DNA of 64,000 nt from VXYK01 sp965214565 (GCA_965214565.1 OZ243951.1:372001-436000), one strand, 5' to 3'; counted from the first letter of the stretch, positions 34,704-45,957 are shown. Translations and numbers: made by a program. The notes: generated by a model from the sequence alone, not told the origin.

Positions 34704-35292
34704 GTATTACCCTTTGATGGTGTCTTCATACACCCCAAGGACACAGAATTCTGATTCTGCACAGGCGAAGCCTGTGCGCCATGAGTTAGGCCGACCGAAT
34801 GTCCTGCTTCATGGCAGATTGTAGAAGTCGGTGGGGTTGGGGCTGCAAAGGCCGCGTAGTGTTGATCACACTTCAAATAACTGAGCGCATCGTCACACCA
34901 TGCGCGACCAGCGGTACCAACTGGAAGATCGTCCCGAAACAAGAAAATAATATCCGTCTCGGCACTACCAGAATATGATGCTGTCGTGTGTCGGGTTACA
35001 CTGAAATTAGTGGGTGCATAGACATTGTTCATCCTGCTGACTACACGCGCCGCTCCTGTGTATGTGAGTGAAGAGTCCGTATAGTGTGAAAGCGAGCTGT
35101 TATCTGTTTGACAAAATCGTCCTGCGTCGGGAGTTTCACTGCCAATATCTGTACAATCCCATGTCGTGTTTTAGTCTTGAAAATGCTGTCGAATGTATGC
35201 GATGAAGCAGGAGACACAATAAATATAGCAAAACCCACTACAAGACATGGAAGCAAATAGGATATTCGGTTCACTCTGTCGAGATTTGCCAT
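34704..35292 (-). pseudogene. secreted metzincin-like metallopeptidase, frameshifted and IS-truncated
   Basis: From the ATG at 35292 a signal peptide (YLLPCLVVGFAIFIVSPASS) is followed by FDSIFKTK. A one-base shift in an A-run near 35172 leads to TTWDCTDIGSETPDAG and then a 130-residue open frame with the zinc motif HEAGHSVGLTH (HExxHxxGxxH) and a downstream SLGCM, where a metzincin Met-turn would be expected. The gene runs into the ISL3 end at 34703; its last codons are at 31870-31926. It was presumably an exported peptidase of about 205 aa. A sequencing error at the A-run cannot be excluded. Confidence 0.72.
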
Positions 35293-35297
35293 CCCTC

Positions 35298-35326
35298 GAC
35301 ACTAACTGGGAGCACACCCAACGTCA
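35298..35326 (-). promoter_or_regulatory. promoter of the peptidase gene
   Basis: The minus strand shows TTGACG, a 17-nt spacer, then TAGTGT ending 6 nt before the ATG at 35292, giving a near-leaderless transcript. The spacing is optimal, in contrast to the two G-tract promoters that share the same overall geometry. Confidence 0.55.
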
Positions 35327-35412
35327 AGGGGGTCAGCGGCCTCCATCGGTGGTTGCGACATACCGGTTATGCTGACCGAACCAAAGCGACCTGCTGATAG
35401 ATTCTCGGTGCA

Positions 35413-37133
<1,721 letters not shown>

Positions 37134-37137
<4 letters not shown>

Positions 37138-37985
37138 TCGATCCTGCTGCGCTACCGCCGATACTTCGGCTTAAGCCGCTGGGAACGGCGCGTTATCGAG
37201 CCGACAACGAAGGTGATCCAGCCGTCAACAACGTGGTGTTCGGGGGGCAACTCTTGGCCCAGATGATCATGGCGGCGACCGCGACCGGTGACGACAAGTC
37301 GGTCAAAACGATCAGCGCCTTCTTCGCCCGAGCGGCGCGGGTCGACACCGAAACGGAAATCTCGGTCGAGACCTTCCATGACGGTCGGACATTCGCAGCC
37401 CACACGGTGACCGTCCGGCAGGCTGGGCGCCTGTGCACACGGGCATCCGTGCTGACCCACACTTCAGAAGCCGACGTCATTTCCCACCAACTCGACCGTC
37501 CGCCGGCAACGCCTCCCGGCGAGGGCGTGGGGGCGAGCGACCACGCGGTTTTTCCCGGTGCGGAATACGTCATCGCTGACAACGTCGATCTGGTCGACAG
37601 CTCCGCGCCGATCGGCCCGCCCGAACTGGCGGTCTGGTATCGCAGCCCGCACACACCCGACGATCCGATCGTGAACCAGGCAGTGCTGGCATGGGGAACC
37701 GACGGATTCCTGATCGGCACGGCAATGCGTCCACACCCGGGTGTCGGCTACGACCGTGCCCATGTGGATCTGTCGACAGGGGTGATCAGCCACACCCTGA
37801 CCTTCCATCGTGAATTCTCAATGCGCGACTGGCTGCTGCTGAGCCACGAGGCACCCTTCGCGGGTGCGGGCCGCAGCTACGGGAGCGCCCATGTGCACGA
37901 CGCACAGGGCAGGCTCATCGCCAGCTACGTGCAGGACGCCATGATCCGGGAAATGCCCGCGAACCCGAAGCAAGGGACCATGTGA
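37134..37985 (+). CDS. tesB: acyl-CoA thioesterase II
   Basis: 283 aa, double-hotdog fold. Conserved TesB landmarks are FGGQLLAQMIMAA near the N-terminus, WYRSP, and LTFHREFSMRDWLLL with SYGSAHVHDAQGRLIAS at the C-terminus. It hydrolyses medium- to long-chain acyl-CoAs. The start codon overlaps the ettA stop (ATGA), so the two are translationally coupled. Confidence 0.93.
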
Positions 37986-38008
37986 GGCGCGATGGGAAAA
38001 CGCGCGAT

Positions 38009-38965
38009 TCAAGAATCAAGGTCTTCAAACACAAAGTCTTCGATGAGCGCTGCCAGTTCGAGCGGGGCGTCGCCCTGAACGCTGTGACCGGCCTCGGCGA
38101 CATGTTCGATCCGGGCGGAAGGACAACGGCGCAGCAACTCGGCCTCATCCGCGTCGTCCACGACGGACTGCTCACGCATACCGCGTACAAGCATCAACGG
38201 AACCGTCAGATTGGACACCGCATCCCACAGGTTCCCGAACCTCGGAAAGCCGTCTGCCTCTTCCCGGGTCTCACCGGCTCGCGTCTCGCTCGCTCGCGTC
38301 TCACTCGCACGGAAGCGCGCATAACGCCACACCCACGAACCGTCGGGCCGCTGCTGCGCATTGTGAAGAATGCCGCGGCGTAGAGACTCGACAGTTCTGG
38401 TCGGGTTGAACTCGATCGTCCGAGCCAACAGGTCGTCAAAACTGTCGAAACTCTCCGGTCCGTCGATGAACGCCGCGATTCTGCTGCTCTTGTGCTCGTC
38501 AACACCGGGCGTCACGTCGACGAGCACAGCCTTGCGTACCAGCTCAGGCGCCTGGTCGACCAACGCCAACAGAGTCATGCCCCCGAGAGACATGCCGATC
38601 ACCGCGCTCGCATCCGCGCCGAGGGACCCGACAGCCACAGCGACGTCCGCCGCGTTGTCGAAAACGTCGGTGCTGGTTGAGACCGCCGGCCCCGAATGTC
38701 CATGACCTGGCAGATCAAGGCACACCAGCGGACGGCCCAGCGCCAGAGCAACCGTGTCCCAGGTGTGGGCATTCTGGGCCCCGCCGTGCAACAAGACGAG
38801 TTCAGGCGGACCGTCACCCCAGACCAGAGCGCTGATGTGTCGACCATCGTCAAGATCGACACGCTCCCGTCGCACGACGGGCGGGCCGTCGTACGGCAAC
38901 CCGAACTCGAAGGCGTTCTCGTGGAACATCGAGAACTCGTCGTAGGGGACCTTTTCAACACTCAT
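38009..38965 (-). CDS. alpha/beta hydrolase with in-frame pentapeptide repeat
   Basis: 318 aa from the ATG at 38965. HGGAQNAHTWD (oxyanion region), GMSLGG (nucleophile elbow) and the C-terminal EAGHSVQGD (catalytic His) define the fold. Between the lid and the C-terminal strands the protein contains RASETRASETRAGETREE, encoded by three 15-bp repeats (about 38265-38310). These look like an expanded insertion at a surface loop. The substrate is unknown. Confidence 0.85.
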   Translation of the reverse strand: MSVEKVPYDEFSMFHENAFEFGLPYDGPPVVRRERVDLDDGRHISALVWGDGPPELVLLHGGAQNAHTWDTVALALGRPLVCLDLPGHGHSGPAVSTSTDVFDNAADVAVAVGSLGADASAVIGMSLGGMTLLALVDQAPELVRKAVLVDVTPGVDEHKSSRIAAFIDGPESFDSFDDLLARTIEFNPTRTVESLRRGILHNAQQRPDGSWVWRYARFRASETRASETRAGETREEADGFPRFGNLWDAVSNLTVPLMLVRGMREQSVVDDADEAELLRRCPSARIEHVAEAGHSVQGDAPLELAALIEDFVFEDLDS

Positions 38966-38991
38966 AGAACCGTCCAATCCTTCCTGCCAAT

Positions 38992-39597
38992 CTATTGCAC
39001 CACGCGGTCGAGCAGCGAGATCACCAGCTCAGCCATGGCCTCGGCGTCACCGTCGGCGGGGACGAGACGAAGCTCCGGATTCAAGGGCGGTTCATAAGGA
39101 TCGTCGATGCCGGTGAAACCACTGATCTCCCCCGCGCGGGCCCTGGCGTACAGCCCCTTGACGTCACGCTGCTCACAGACATTGAGCGGCGTGTCAACGA
39201 ACACCTCGACGAACGGTATCTCCGCTGCTTCATGGAGCGCCCGAGCATTCGCGCGGGCCGCACGGTAAGGCGAGACCAGAGGGACCAGCGCAACCGCCCC
39301 CGCATCTGCCAGCAGACGACCGACCTCTGCCACACGGCGCACATTCTCGTCGCGGCCTGAAGCAGAGAATCCGAGATCGCTGTTGAGGCCGTGGCGAATG
39401 TTGTCGCCGTCGAGCACATAGGCGAGCCGGCCGGACTCGACGAGAGCCCTCTCCACAGCAGTCGCCACACTCGACTTTCCTGAACCCGACAGACCCGTGA
39501 ACCACACGGTTGTCCCGCGTTGACCCAGAGCCTCCCAACGCTGCACCCGCGAGAGGTGTCCCTGGTGCCAGACGATGTTGGAGGAGCCTTCACTCAC
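38992..39597 (-). CDS. cysC: adenylyl-sulfate kinase
   Basis: 201 aa from a GTG. P-loop GLSGSGKSSVA, then LDGDNIRHGLN and FVDTPLNVCEQRDVKGLY are characteristic. It phosphorylates APS to PAPS as the last gene of the cysD-cysN-cysC unit. In many Actinobacteria CysC is fused to CysN; here it is separate. The 33 bp between cysN and cysC contain a 17-bp tandem repeat (ACACCGTGCTCATCAGG twice). Confidence 0.93.
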   Translation of the reverse strand: MSEGSSNIVWHQGHLSRVQRWEALGQRGTTVWFTGLSGSGKSSVATAVERALVESGRLAYVLDGDNIRHGLNSDLGFSASGRDENVRRVAEVGRLLADAGAVALVPLVSPYRAARANARALHEAAEIPFVEVFVDTPLNVCEQRDVKGLYARARAGEISGFTGIDDPYEPPLNPELRLVPADGDAEAMAELVISLLDRVVQ

Positions 39598-39630
39598 CGC
39601 GACACCGTGCTCATCAGGACACCGTGCTCA

Positions 39631-40887
39631 TCAGGACACCGCGCCAAGGATCATTCCCGCACCGACGGTCACGTTGCTGGCCTCGTCGATCAGGACGAAA
39701 CTCCCGGTCTGGCGGTTCCGCCGGAACTCATCGAAGAACAGGGGCACCTGGGTCCGGATCTGAACCCGCCCGATCTCGTTGAGCGACAACTCAGAGGCAC
39801 TGTCGTCGCGGTGCAGCGTGTTGATGTCGAGCAGATAGGTCAGGTCCTTGACGATGGCCTTGGTGGAGCGGGTCGTGTGCTTGATCACGAACTTGCTGCT
39901 CGGACGCAACGAGACACGTTCGCTCATCCAGCAGACCATCGCATCGATGTCTTGAGCCACAGTCGGTTGATTGTTGGGGCGCACGATCATGTCGCCCCGC
40001 GAGATGTCGATCTCGTCGTTGAGCCGAATGGTGACCGCCATCGGCGAGAACGCCTCGGCAACCGGACCATCGAACGTGTCGATGCTCTTGATGGTCGAGG
40101 AGAAACCCGACGCCAACACCGTCACCTCATCACCGGTACGCAGCACACCGCCCGCAACAGTCCCCGCATAGCCGCGGTAGTCGTGGTATTGATCTGACTG
40201 CGGTCGAATCACATACTGCACCGGGAAGCGGGCATCGATCAGGTTGCGGTCCGACGCAATATGGACCTCCTCGAGATGGTGCAGCAGCGACGGCCCCTGA
40301 TACCACTCCATGTTGGCCGAACGGTCGACGACGTTGTCCCCGTGCAGCGCAGACACCGGGATGAAGGTCAGGTCCGCGATGTTGAGCTTCGCCGCGAAGT
40401 CCCGGAACTCATTGCGGACCTCCTCAAAACGCTGCTGGTCGTAGTCGACGAGGTCCATCTTGTTGACTGCCAGAACCAGGTGAGGGATACGCAGCAGCGA
40501 AGCCAGGAAGGCATGCCGCTTCGACTGTTCCAGCACACCCTTGCGAGCATCGATCAACACGATCGCCAGATCAGCCGTGGAGGCACCGGTCACCATGTTG
40601 CGGGTGTACTGGATGTGGCCCGGAGTGTCGGCGATTATGAACTTCCGCCGCGGAGTCGCGAAGTAGCGGTAGGCGACGTCGATGGTGATGCCCTGCTCTC
40701 GTTCGGCTCGAAGTCCGTCGGTGAGGAGCGCCAGGTTCGTGTATTCGGTGCCCATCTGAACCGAGGCCTTCTCCACAGCCTCCATCTGGTCCTCGAAGAT
40801 CGTCTTGGTGTCGTACAACAGCCGGCCGATGAGCGTGGACTTGCCGTCGTCAACCGAACCCGCTGTGGCGAAGCGGAGCATCTCCAT
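39631..40887 (-). CDS. cysN: sulfate adenylyltransferase subunit 1 (GTPase)
   Basis: 418 aa, an EF-Tu-like GTPase with G1 GSVDDGKST, G3 DTPGH, G4 NKMD and the downstream beta-barrels. With CysD it makes APS from sulfate and ATP. The ATG overlaps the cysD stop by one base (TGATG), so translation is coupled. Confidence 0.95.
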   Translation of the reverse strand: MEMLRFATAGSVDDGKSTLIGRLLYDTKTIFEDQMEAVEKASVQMGTEYTNLALLTDGLRAEREQGITIDVAYRYFATPRRKFIIADTPGHIQYTRNMVTGASTADLAIVLIDARKGVLEQSKRHAFLASLLRIPHLVLAVNKMDLVDYDQQRFEEVRNEFRDFAAKLNIADLTFIPVSALHGDNVVDRSANMEWYQGPSLLHHLEEVHIASDRNLIDARFPVQYVIRPQSDQYHDYRGYAGTVAGGVLRTGDEVTVLASGFSSTIKSIDTFDGPVAEAFSPMAVTIRLNDEIDISRGDMIVRPNNQPTVAQDIDAMVCWMSERVSLRPSSKFVIKHTTRSTKAIVKDLTYLLDINTLHRDDSASELSLNEIGRVQIRTQVPLFFDEFRRNRQTGSFVLIDEASNVTVGAGMILGAVS

Positions 40888-41792
40888 CAGAAGTAGCCCT
40901 CCTTCTTACGGTCCTCCATAGCCGCTTCGGACACCTTGTCATCGGCGCGGGTCGCACCCCGCTCGGTGATCCGAGTAGCTGCCACCTCCTCGATGATCTT
41001 GTCGACAGTGTCAGCACTCGACGGCACCGCACCGGTGCAACTCATGTCGCCGACGGTGCGATACCTGACCGTCTCTGTGAAGGGCTCCTCCCCGTCCATC
41101 AAGGTGACGTAGGGTCCAGTCGACAGCAGAACCGAATCGCGTTCGAACACCTCACGCCGGTGCGCGAAATAGACCGACGGGATCTCGATCTCCTCGTCCT
41201 TGATGTACTGCCAGACGTCCAACTCGGTGTAGTTGCTGATCGGGAACACCCTGATGTGCTCACCCATCCGGATCCGGCCGTTGTAGAGGCTCCACAGTTC
41301 GGGACGCTGATTCTTGGGGTCCCACTGGCCGAACTCGTCACGGAACGAGTACACCCGCTCCTTGGCCCGCGCCTTCTCCTCGTCGCGGCGGGCACCGCCG
41401 AAGAGGGCATCGAAGCGGTTCTCCTCGATTGCATGCAGCAGCGCCGCTGTCTGCAGCCGGTTGCGGCTCGCTCTGGGACCGGTCTCCTCCACGACCCGTC
41501 CGGCGTCGATCGCCTCCTGCACCGACGCGACAACCAACCGCACTCCGAGCTCAGCCACCCGACGATCCCGGAACTCGAGAACCTCAGCGAAGTTGTGCCC
41601 GGTATCGACATGCATCACAACGAACGGCATCCTCGCGGGCCAGAACGCCTTCTGGGCGAGGTGCAGCATGACGATGCTGTCCTTGCCGCCGGAGAACAGC
41701 AGGCACGGGTTCTCGAACTCGGCTGCGACCTCGCGGAAGATGTGGATCGATTCCGCCTCAAGCTGGCGCAGATGCGAGAGATCAAACGACAT
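40887..41792 (-). CDS. cysD: sulfate adenylyltransferase subunit 2
   Basis: 301 aa from the ATG at 41792 (MSFDLSHLRQLEAESIHI). The PP-loop FSGGKDSIVMLHLA and the FGGARRDEEKARAKER motif are intact. It is the catalytic ATP-pyrophosphatase half of ATP sulfurylase. It is divergent from cysQ across 48 bp, where any shared sulfate control would have to act. No operator was recognised there. Confidence 0.95.
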   Translation of the reverse strand: MSFDLSHLRQLEAESIHIFREVAAEFENPCLLFSGGKDSIVMLHLAQKAFWPARMPFVVMHVDTGHNFAEVLEFRDRRVAELGVRLVVASVQEAIDAGRVVEETGPRASRNRLQTAALLHAIEENRFDALFGGARRDEEKARAKERVYSFRDEFGQWDPKNQRPELWSLYNGRIRMGEHIRVFPISNYTELDVWQYIKDEEIEIPSVYFAHRREVFERDSVLLSTGPYVTLMDGEEPFTETVRYRTVGDMSCTGAVPSSADTVDKIIEEVAATRITERGATRADDKVSEAAMEDRKKEGYF

Positions 41793-41840
41793 CAGCGCCA
41801 ATGTTACGGCCAGTTGAGGAGCGCAACACCAACCACGGGG

Positions 41841-42719
41841 ATGACACTGAAAGGCCCCGCGGCCTCCAAGGAACCGGTCGCGGGCCAGGATTTGTCTGAC
41901 GGCAGGGCAACTGCTGGAATCTCTGCCATCACTGTCGAAACAACTGTCGGACCAACCAGTGCGTCGATCGAAGACCATCGTCTTGCGACTCAATTGGCGG
42001 ATGAAGCAGGCCGTCTTCTGGTAGAACTCCGCGCCCGACTGCACGCCGCGGACGCACCCTCAGCGGTACTGAAGGCGCAGGGAGACCGCCAGGCCCACGA
42101 ACTTCTGGTGGAGCGGTTGCAAGCAGCTCGTCCAGACGATGCGATCCTCTCGGAGGAGGGCAGCGACGACCCGGCTCGGCTCAGCGCTCAGCGCACCTGG
42201 ATCATCGACCCGCTCGACGGCACCCGCGAGTTCTCTGAGGTTCCCCGCACCGACTGGGCGGTTCACGTGGCCCTGGTAGCCGACAGTCGTCCGATCGCCG
42301 GGGCGGTGGCACTTCCCGGGCTGGGCCTGCTCTTCAGCACCGCGGAGCCCGCGCCGCTGCCCCCGACCGCAGCTGTGCCGGTGCGTTTGATCGTGTCCCG
42401 CAGCAGGCCCCCGGCCGCAGCGGTCCATGTCGCCCACGATCTCGGTGCCGAACTGGTGAAGATGGGATCTGCCGGTGCCAAGGCGATGGCTGTGGTCCGA
42501 GGCGAGTGCGAGGTCTATGCCCACAGTGGTGGCCAGTACGAGTGGGATTCCTGTGCCCCGGTGGCCGTGGCCACGGCTGCTGGTTGCCATGTGAGCCGCA
42601 TCAATGGCGATGAACTTCTCTACAACCAGAAAGATCCGTATCTTCCCGACCTGCTGGTCTGCCGACCAGAGTTGGCTGAGGCCACGCTCAACAGCCTGGC
42701 GACCTTCGCCACCCCTTAG
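41841..42719 (+). CDS. cysQ: 3'(2'),5'-bisphosphate nucleotidase (CysQ/inositol monophosphatase family)
   Basis: 292 aa from the ATG at 41841, which leaves a 40-residue N-terminal extension before the conserved domain; a later start is possible. Metal-binding motifs are LSEEGSDD and IDPLDGTREF, with QYEWDSCAPVAVATAAG near the C-terminus. It removes PAP formed during PAPS use, which fits its position opposite cysDNC. It is followed after 2 bp by the aquaporin gene. Confidence 0.88.
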   Translation: MTLKGPAASKEPVAGQDLSDGRATAGISAITVETTVGPTSASIEDHRLATQLADEAGRLLVELRARLHAADAPSAVLKAQGDRQAHELLVERLQAARPDDAILSEEGSDDPARLSAQRTWIIDPLDGTREFSEVPRTDWAVHVALVADSRPIAGAVALPGLGLLFSTAEPAPLPPTAAVPVRLIVSRSRPPAAAVHVAHDLGAELVKMGSAGAKAMAVVRGECEVYAHSGGQYEWDSCAPVAVATAAGCHVSRINGDELLYNQKDPYLPDLLVCRPELAEATLNSLATFATP

Positions 42720-42721
42720 GA

Positions 42722-43402
42722 ATGTTGAAACGCAAGCTGGCAGCAGAGGCCATAGGTACAGCGTTCCTGCTGGTCGGCGTGGTCGGTTCGGGGATCATGG
42801 CCGAGCGCCTGTCGCCCACCGATATCGGACTGCAACTCTTCCAGAACGCAGCGGCCACCGCCGGGGTGCTGCTGGTCATCATCGTCATGTTCGGTCCGCT
42901 GTCAGGTGCGCACTTCAACCCGGTGGTGACACTGGCCGACTGGGCGCTGGGGGGCTTTCCCCGCCGTCACGTCGCCGCCTATATCAGCGCCCAGATCACC
43001 GGCGCGGTGCTCGGCACCGTGCTCGCGAACCTGATGTTCGACCTCGACGCCGTGAACTGGTCGACCAAGACCCGATCAGCAGGCCACCTCTGGCTCGGGG
43101 AGGTGGTCGCCACGGTCGGTCTGGTCGCCCTGATCTTCTCGCTGGTGCGAACCGAGAGACTCCGGCTCGTGGCCGGATCGGTGGCTGCCTACATCGGCGC
43201 GGCCTACTACTTCACCTCCTCCACCAGCTTCGCCAACCCGGCGGTGACGCTCGGCCGCATGTTCTCCGACACGTTCGCCGGAATCGAGCCATCTTCTGCA
43301 CCGATGTTCATCGTCATGCAACTGGTCGGGCTGGTACTGGCGACAGGCCTGATCCGCTTCATCTACCCCGACCACCGACCCGCCCAGTCTGACCCCGCCT
43401 GA
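42722..43402 (+). CDS. MIP-family aquaporin/glycerol facilitator-like channel
   Basis: 226 aa, six membrane segments with two half-helices. The first NPA motif is changed to NPV (GAHFNPVVTLAD) and the second is NPA (FANPAVTLGR). NPV-type channels occur among bacterial MIPs linked to arsenite or small-solute movement, but no ars genes are nearby, so the solute is unknown. The start is 2 bp from the cysQ stop. Confidence 0.88.
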   Translation: MLKRKLAAEAIGTAFLLVGVVGSGIMAERLSPTDIGLQLFQNAAATAGVLLVIIVMFGPLSGAHFNPVVTLADWALGGFPRRHVAAYISAQITGAVLGTVLANLMFDLDAVNWSTKTRSAGHLWLGEVVATVGLVALIFSLVRTERLRLVAGSVAAYIGAAYYFTSSTSFANPAVTLGRMFSDTFAGIEPSSAPMFIVMQLVGLVLATGLIRFIYPDHRPAQSDPA

Positions 43403-43447
43403 TCCCGCCGGAGAACCCTGTCACATCTCGCCGCTAGCATCGGGCGG

Positions 43448-44113
43448 ATGCGTCTCGTCGTCGCGCGCTGCACAGTTGACTACCACGGGAGGTTGCAGGC
43501 CCACCTGCCCGAAGCCGTCCGCCTGTTGATGGTCAAAGCCGACGGGAGCGTGGCGATCCACGCAGACGGAGGCGCCTACAAACCCCTCAACTGGATGAAC
43601 CCCCCGAACCGCTTCATCGAGGACGCGCAAGAGGGCCTCTGGACCGTCACCAACCCCAAGGGCGAGACCCTGACCATCATCCTCCACGAAGTGGTCAGCG
43701 ACACATCGATCGAGATGGGACGAGACCCCGGTCTCCAGAAGGACGGCGTGGAAGCCCACCTGCAGGAACTGCTGGCCGACGATCCCACATCGATCACCGA
43801 AGGACTGCGCCTGGTGCGCCGCGAGTTCCCCACCAGCATCGGCCCCGTAGACCTGATGTGCCGCGATGCCGAAGGGGTCGCGGTGGCCGTGGAGGTCAAA
43901 CGCCGGGGAGAGATCGACGGAGTCGAACAGCTAAGCCGCTACTTGGACTTTCTGAACCGTGATCCGGCGCTGCGGCCGGTGCGGGGCGTGTTTGTTGCCC
44001 AGGAGATCAAGCCCCAGGCGAAAGTGCTGGCCGAGGACCGTGAGATCGAATGCGTGGAGGTGGACTACGACGAACTGCGAGGCATCGAATCCCCCAATCC
44101 GAGACTCTTCTAG
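43448..44113 (+). CDS. nucS: mismatch-specific endonuclease NucS (EndoMS)
   Basis: 221 aa. The N-terminal DNA-binding/dimerisation domain starts MRLVVARCTVDYHGRL. The C-terminal RecB-like nuclease has catalytic residues in GPVDLMCRD and VAVEVKRRGEIDGVEQL. It makes double-strand cuts at mismatches and replaces MutSL repair in most Actinobacteria, which supports the phylum assignment. Confidence 0.95.
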   Translation: MRLVVARCTVDYHGRLQAHLPEAVRLLMVKADGSVAIHADGGAYKPLNWMNPPNRFIEDAQEGLWTVTNPKGETLTIILHEVVSDTSIEMGRDPGLQKDGVEAHLQELLADDPTSITEGLRLVRREFPTSIGPVDLMCRDAEGVAVAVEVKRRGEIDGVEQLSRYLDFLNRDPALRPVRGVFVAQEIKPQAKVLAEDREIECVEVDYDELRGIESPNPRLF

Positions 44114-44154
44114 GAACCGACCAATAGAGCCGACGACCTATACCATTGGGCACC

Positions 44155-45957
44155 GTGCGAACGGCCCTTGCGGTAGCAGTCGGAACTGTCATCCTGATTG
44201 TGATCGCCTGGATCATCGATGATGTGGTGAACGGCGAAGACATCCCGAGAGGGGTGGAGATCGACGAGATCGCAGTCGGTTCCATGACCCGTGAACAGGC
44301 AGCCGCGCAGCTTGGCGCGCACCCCTCCCTCGACAGGCCGATCACCCTGGTCTGGGAGCAGGTCTCGGTCACCGCCACTGCAACGGAGTACGGAGTCGGC
44401 ATCGACATCGAAACCACACTCGACGAGGCCGCCGAGAGCGGCGGTGCGACCCAACCGTTCCGCTGGCTCTTCTCGCCGATCGCGCACCGTCGTGTGACCC
44501 CCCACTACGTCCTTGATCGCAACACACTCGTAGAACTGCTCGGCGAGGGGCCCGACGCGGTGCTCCTCGTCGATCCCGACGGTGCGGCGGTGGCTCTCGT
44601 CGACGGTGTGTTCGTCTCCGCAGACACAGCCGAGGTGCCCATCGTCGATGTCGCTGAACTCGAGCGGCTGCTGCTCGCCGAGGTCGCGGAGCAGAGCCCC
44701 GACCCTGTTGTGCTGCCGATTCTGGGGACCGAAAGGGCAGACGTCGGTGGTGCCGAACTCGCGCAGCACGCCAACGAACTGACCGAGGGAGGCATCGAGG
44801 TGGCGCTGGTCGGTTTCTCCGAGTACCACGAGATTCCCGACCGGGTGCTGCGACAGTGGGTGCGCTTCAGTTCCGACGGCGAGGTCTCGCTGGACAACGA
44901 CTCCGTCGTCTCCACTCTGTCGGCCCTGTTCGTCGGTCTAGGAGATCCCGGCCAGGAGACGACGTTCTTCGTCGACTACCTTGAGAACATCCACATTGTC
45001 GGCGGCGCTCCTGGAAGCGTGTGTTGCGAACACGACACCGCTGAGCGGATCCTCGAAGCTCTGACCGCAGGCGAGAGCCAGGTTCAGGTGCGCCCGACCG
45101 AAGACCCCGATGCCAAGGGCGTGGCCTGGGCCGAGTCGCTCGGCATCAAGGAGGTTGTCGGCCAGTTCACGACCAGGTTCACCCCCAACCAGCCGCGCGT
45201 GGTCAATATCTCCCGCATTGCTGAGCTGACCCGGGGGGCGGTCATCGAACCCGGGGCGACCTTCTCGGTCAACGGCTACGTCGGCCCCCGAACCACAGAG
45301 AAGGGTTTTGTGCCGGGGGGCATGATCGATCACGGGGTCTTCGTCGACTCGGTGGGCGGAGGAATCTCACAGTACGCGACGACCCTCTTCAACGCCGCGT
45401 TCTTCGCTGGTCTCGACTTCGGCAGGTATCAAAGCCATTCGATCTACATCGGGCGCTACCCCTACGGCCGCGAAGCGACCGTGTCGCACCCTGCCCCCGA
45501 TCTGCAGATAGTCAACAACACTCCCTATGGGGTGCTGATCTGGCCGACGGTGACCGAAGACTCGATCACCGTGCGTCTCTTCTCGACGCGCACGGCGTTC
45601 GCGGAGCAGACAGGCCAGAGGACCGAACCCGTCGGTCTGGTCTGCACCAACGTGTTCACAGAGCGAACCAGAACGTTTGTGGAGGACGGGCGTCAAGAGG
45701 TGGACACGGTTTTTGCCCGTTACCACCCGGAGGGAGAACTCTGCGACGGAACCCCGAGCGTCTCCACGACCACGACGGTACCTGAAGGCGATACCGACGG
45801 CGACGACGGCGACGACAGCAACAACGACGACGGCGACGACAGCAACGACAGCAACGACGACGGTGGCGACAGCAACGACGACGACAACGACGAAGACGGC
45901 GACGACAGCAACGACGACGGTGGCGAGCAGGACTCCCGTCGTGACGGATCATCGTGA
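44155..45957 (+). CDS. VanW-domain membrane-anchored protein with acidic repeat tail
   Basis: 600 aa from a GTG at 44155 (a TTG 9 bp upstream is less likely). The N-terminal TM helix (ALAVAVGTVILIVIAWII) is followed by two peptidoglycan-binding-like segments. Next comes the VanW domain (FTTRFTPNQPRVVNISRIAEL, GGGISQYATTLFNAAFFAGL, HSIYIGRYPYGREATV). The tail is a run of Asp, Ser and Asn (DDGDDSNNDDGDDSN) from a GAC-rich microsatellite (45,790-45,940). A cell-envelope role is likely. TATACC just before the start suggests a leaderless mRNA. Confidence 0.88.
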   Translation: MRTALAVAVGTVILIVIAWIIDDVVNGEDIPRGVEIDEIAVGSMTREQAAAQLGAHPSLDRPITLVWEQVSVTATATEYGVGIDIETTLDEAAESGGATQPFRWLFSPIAHRRVTPHYVLDRNTLVELLGEGPDAVLLVDPDGAAVALVDGVFVSADTAEVPIVDVAELERLLLAEVAEQSPDPVVLPILGTERADVGGAELAQHANELTEGGIEVALVGFSEYHEIPDRVLRQWVRFSSDGEVSLDNDSVVSTLSALFVGLGDPGQETTFFVDYLENIHIVGGAPGSVCCEHDTAERILEALTAGESQVQVRPTEDPDAKGVAWAESLGIKEVVGQFTTRFTPNQPRVVNISRIAELTRGAVIEPGATFSVNGYVGPRTTEKGFVPGGMIDHGVFVDSVGGGISQYATTLFNAAFFAGLDFGRYQSHSIYIGRYPYGREATVSHPAPDLQIVNNTPYGVLIWPTVTEDSITVRLFSTRTAFAEQTGQRTEPVGLVCTNVFTERTRTFVEDGRQEVDTVFARYHPEGELCDGTPSVSTTTTVPEGDTDGDDGDDSNNDDGDDSNDSNDDGGDSNDDDNDEDGDDSNDDGGEQDSRRDGSS

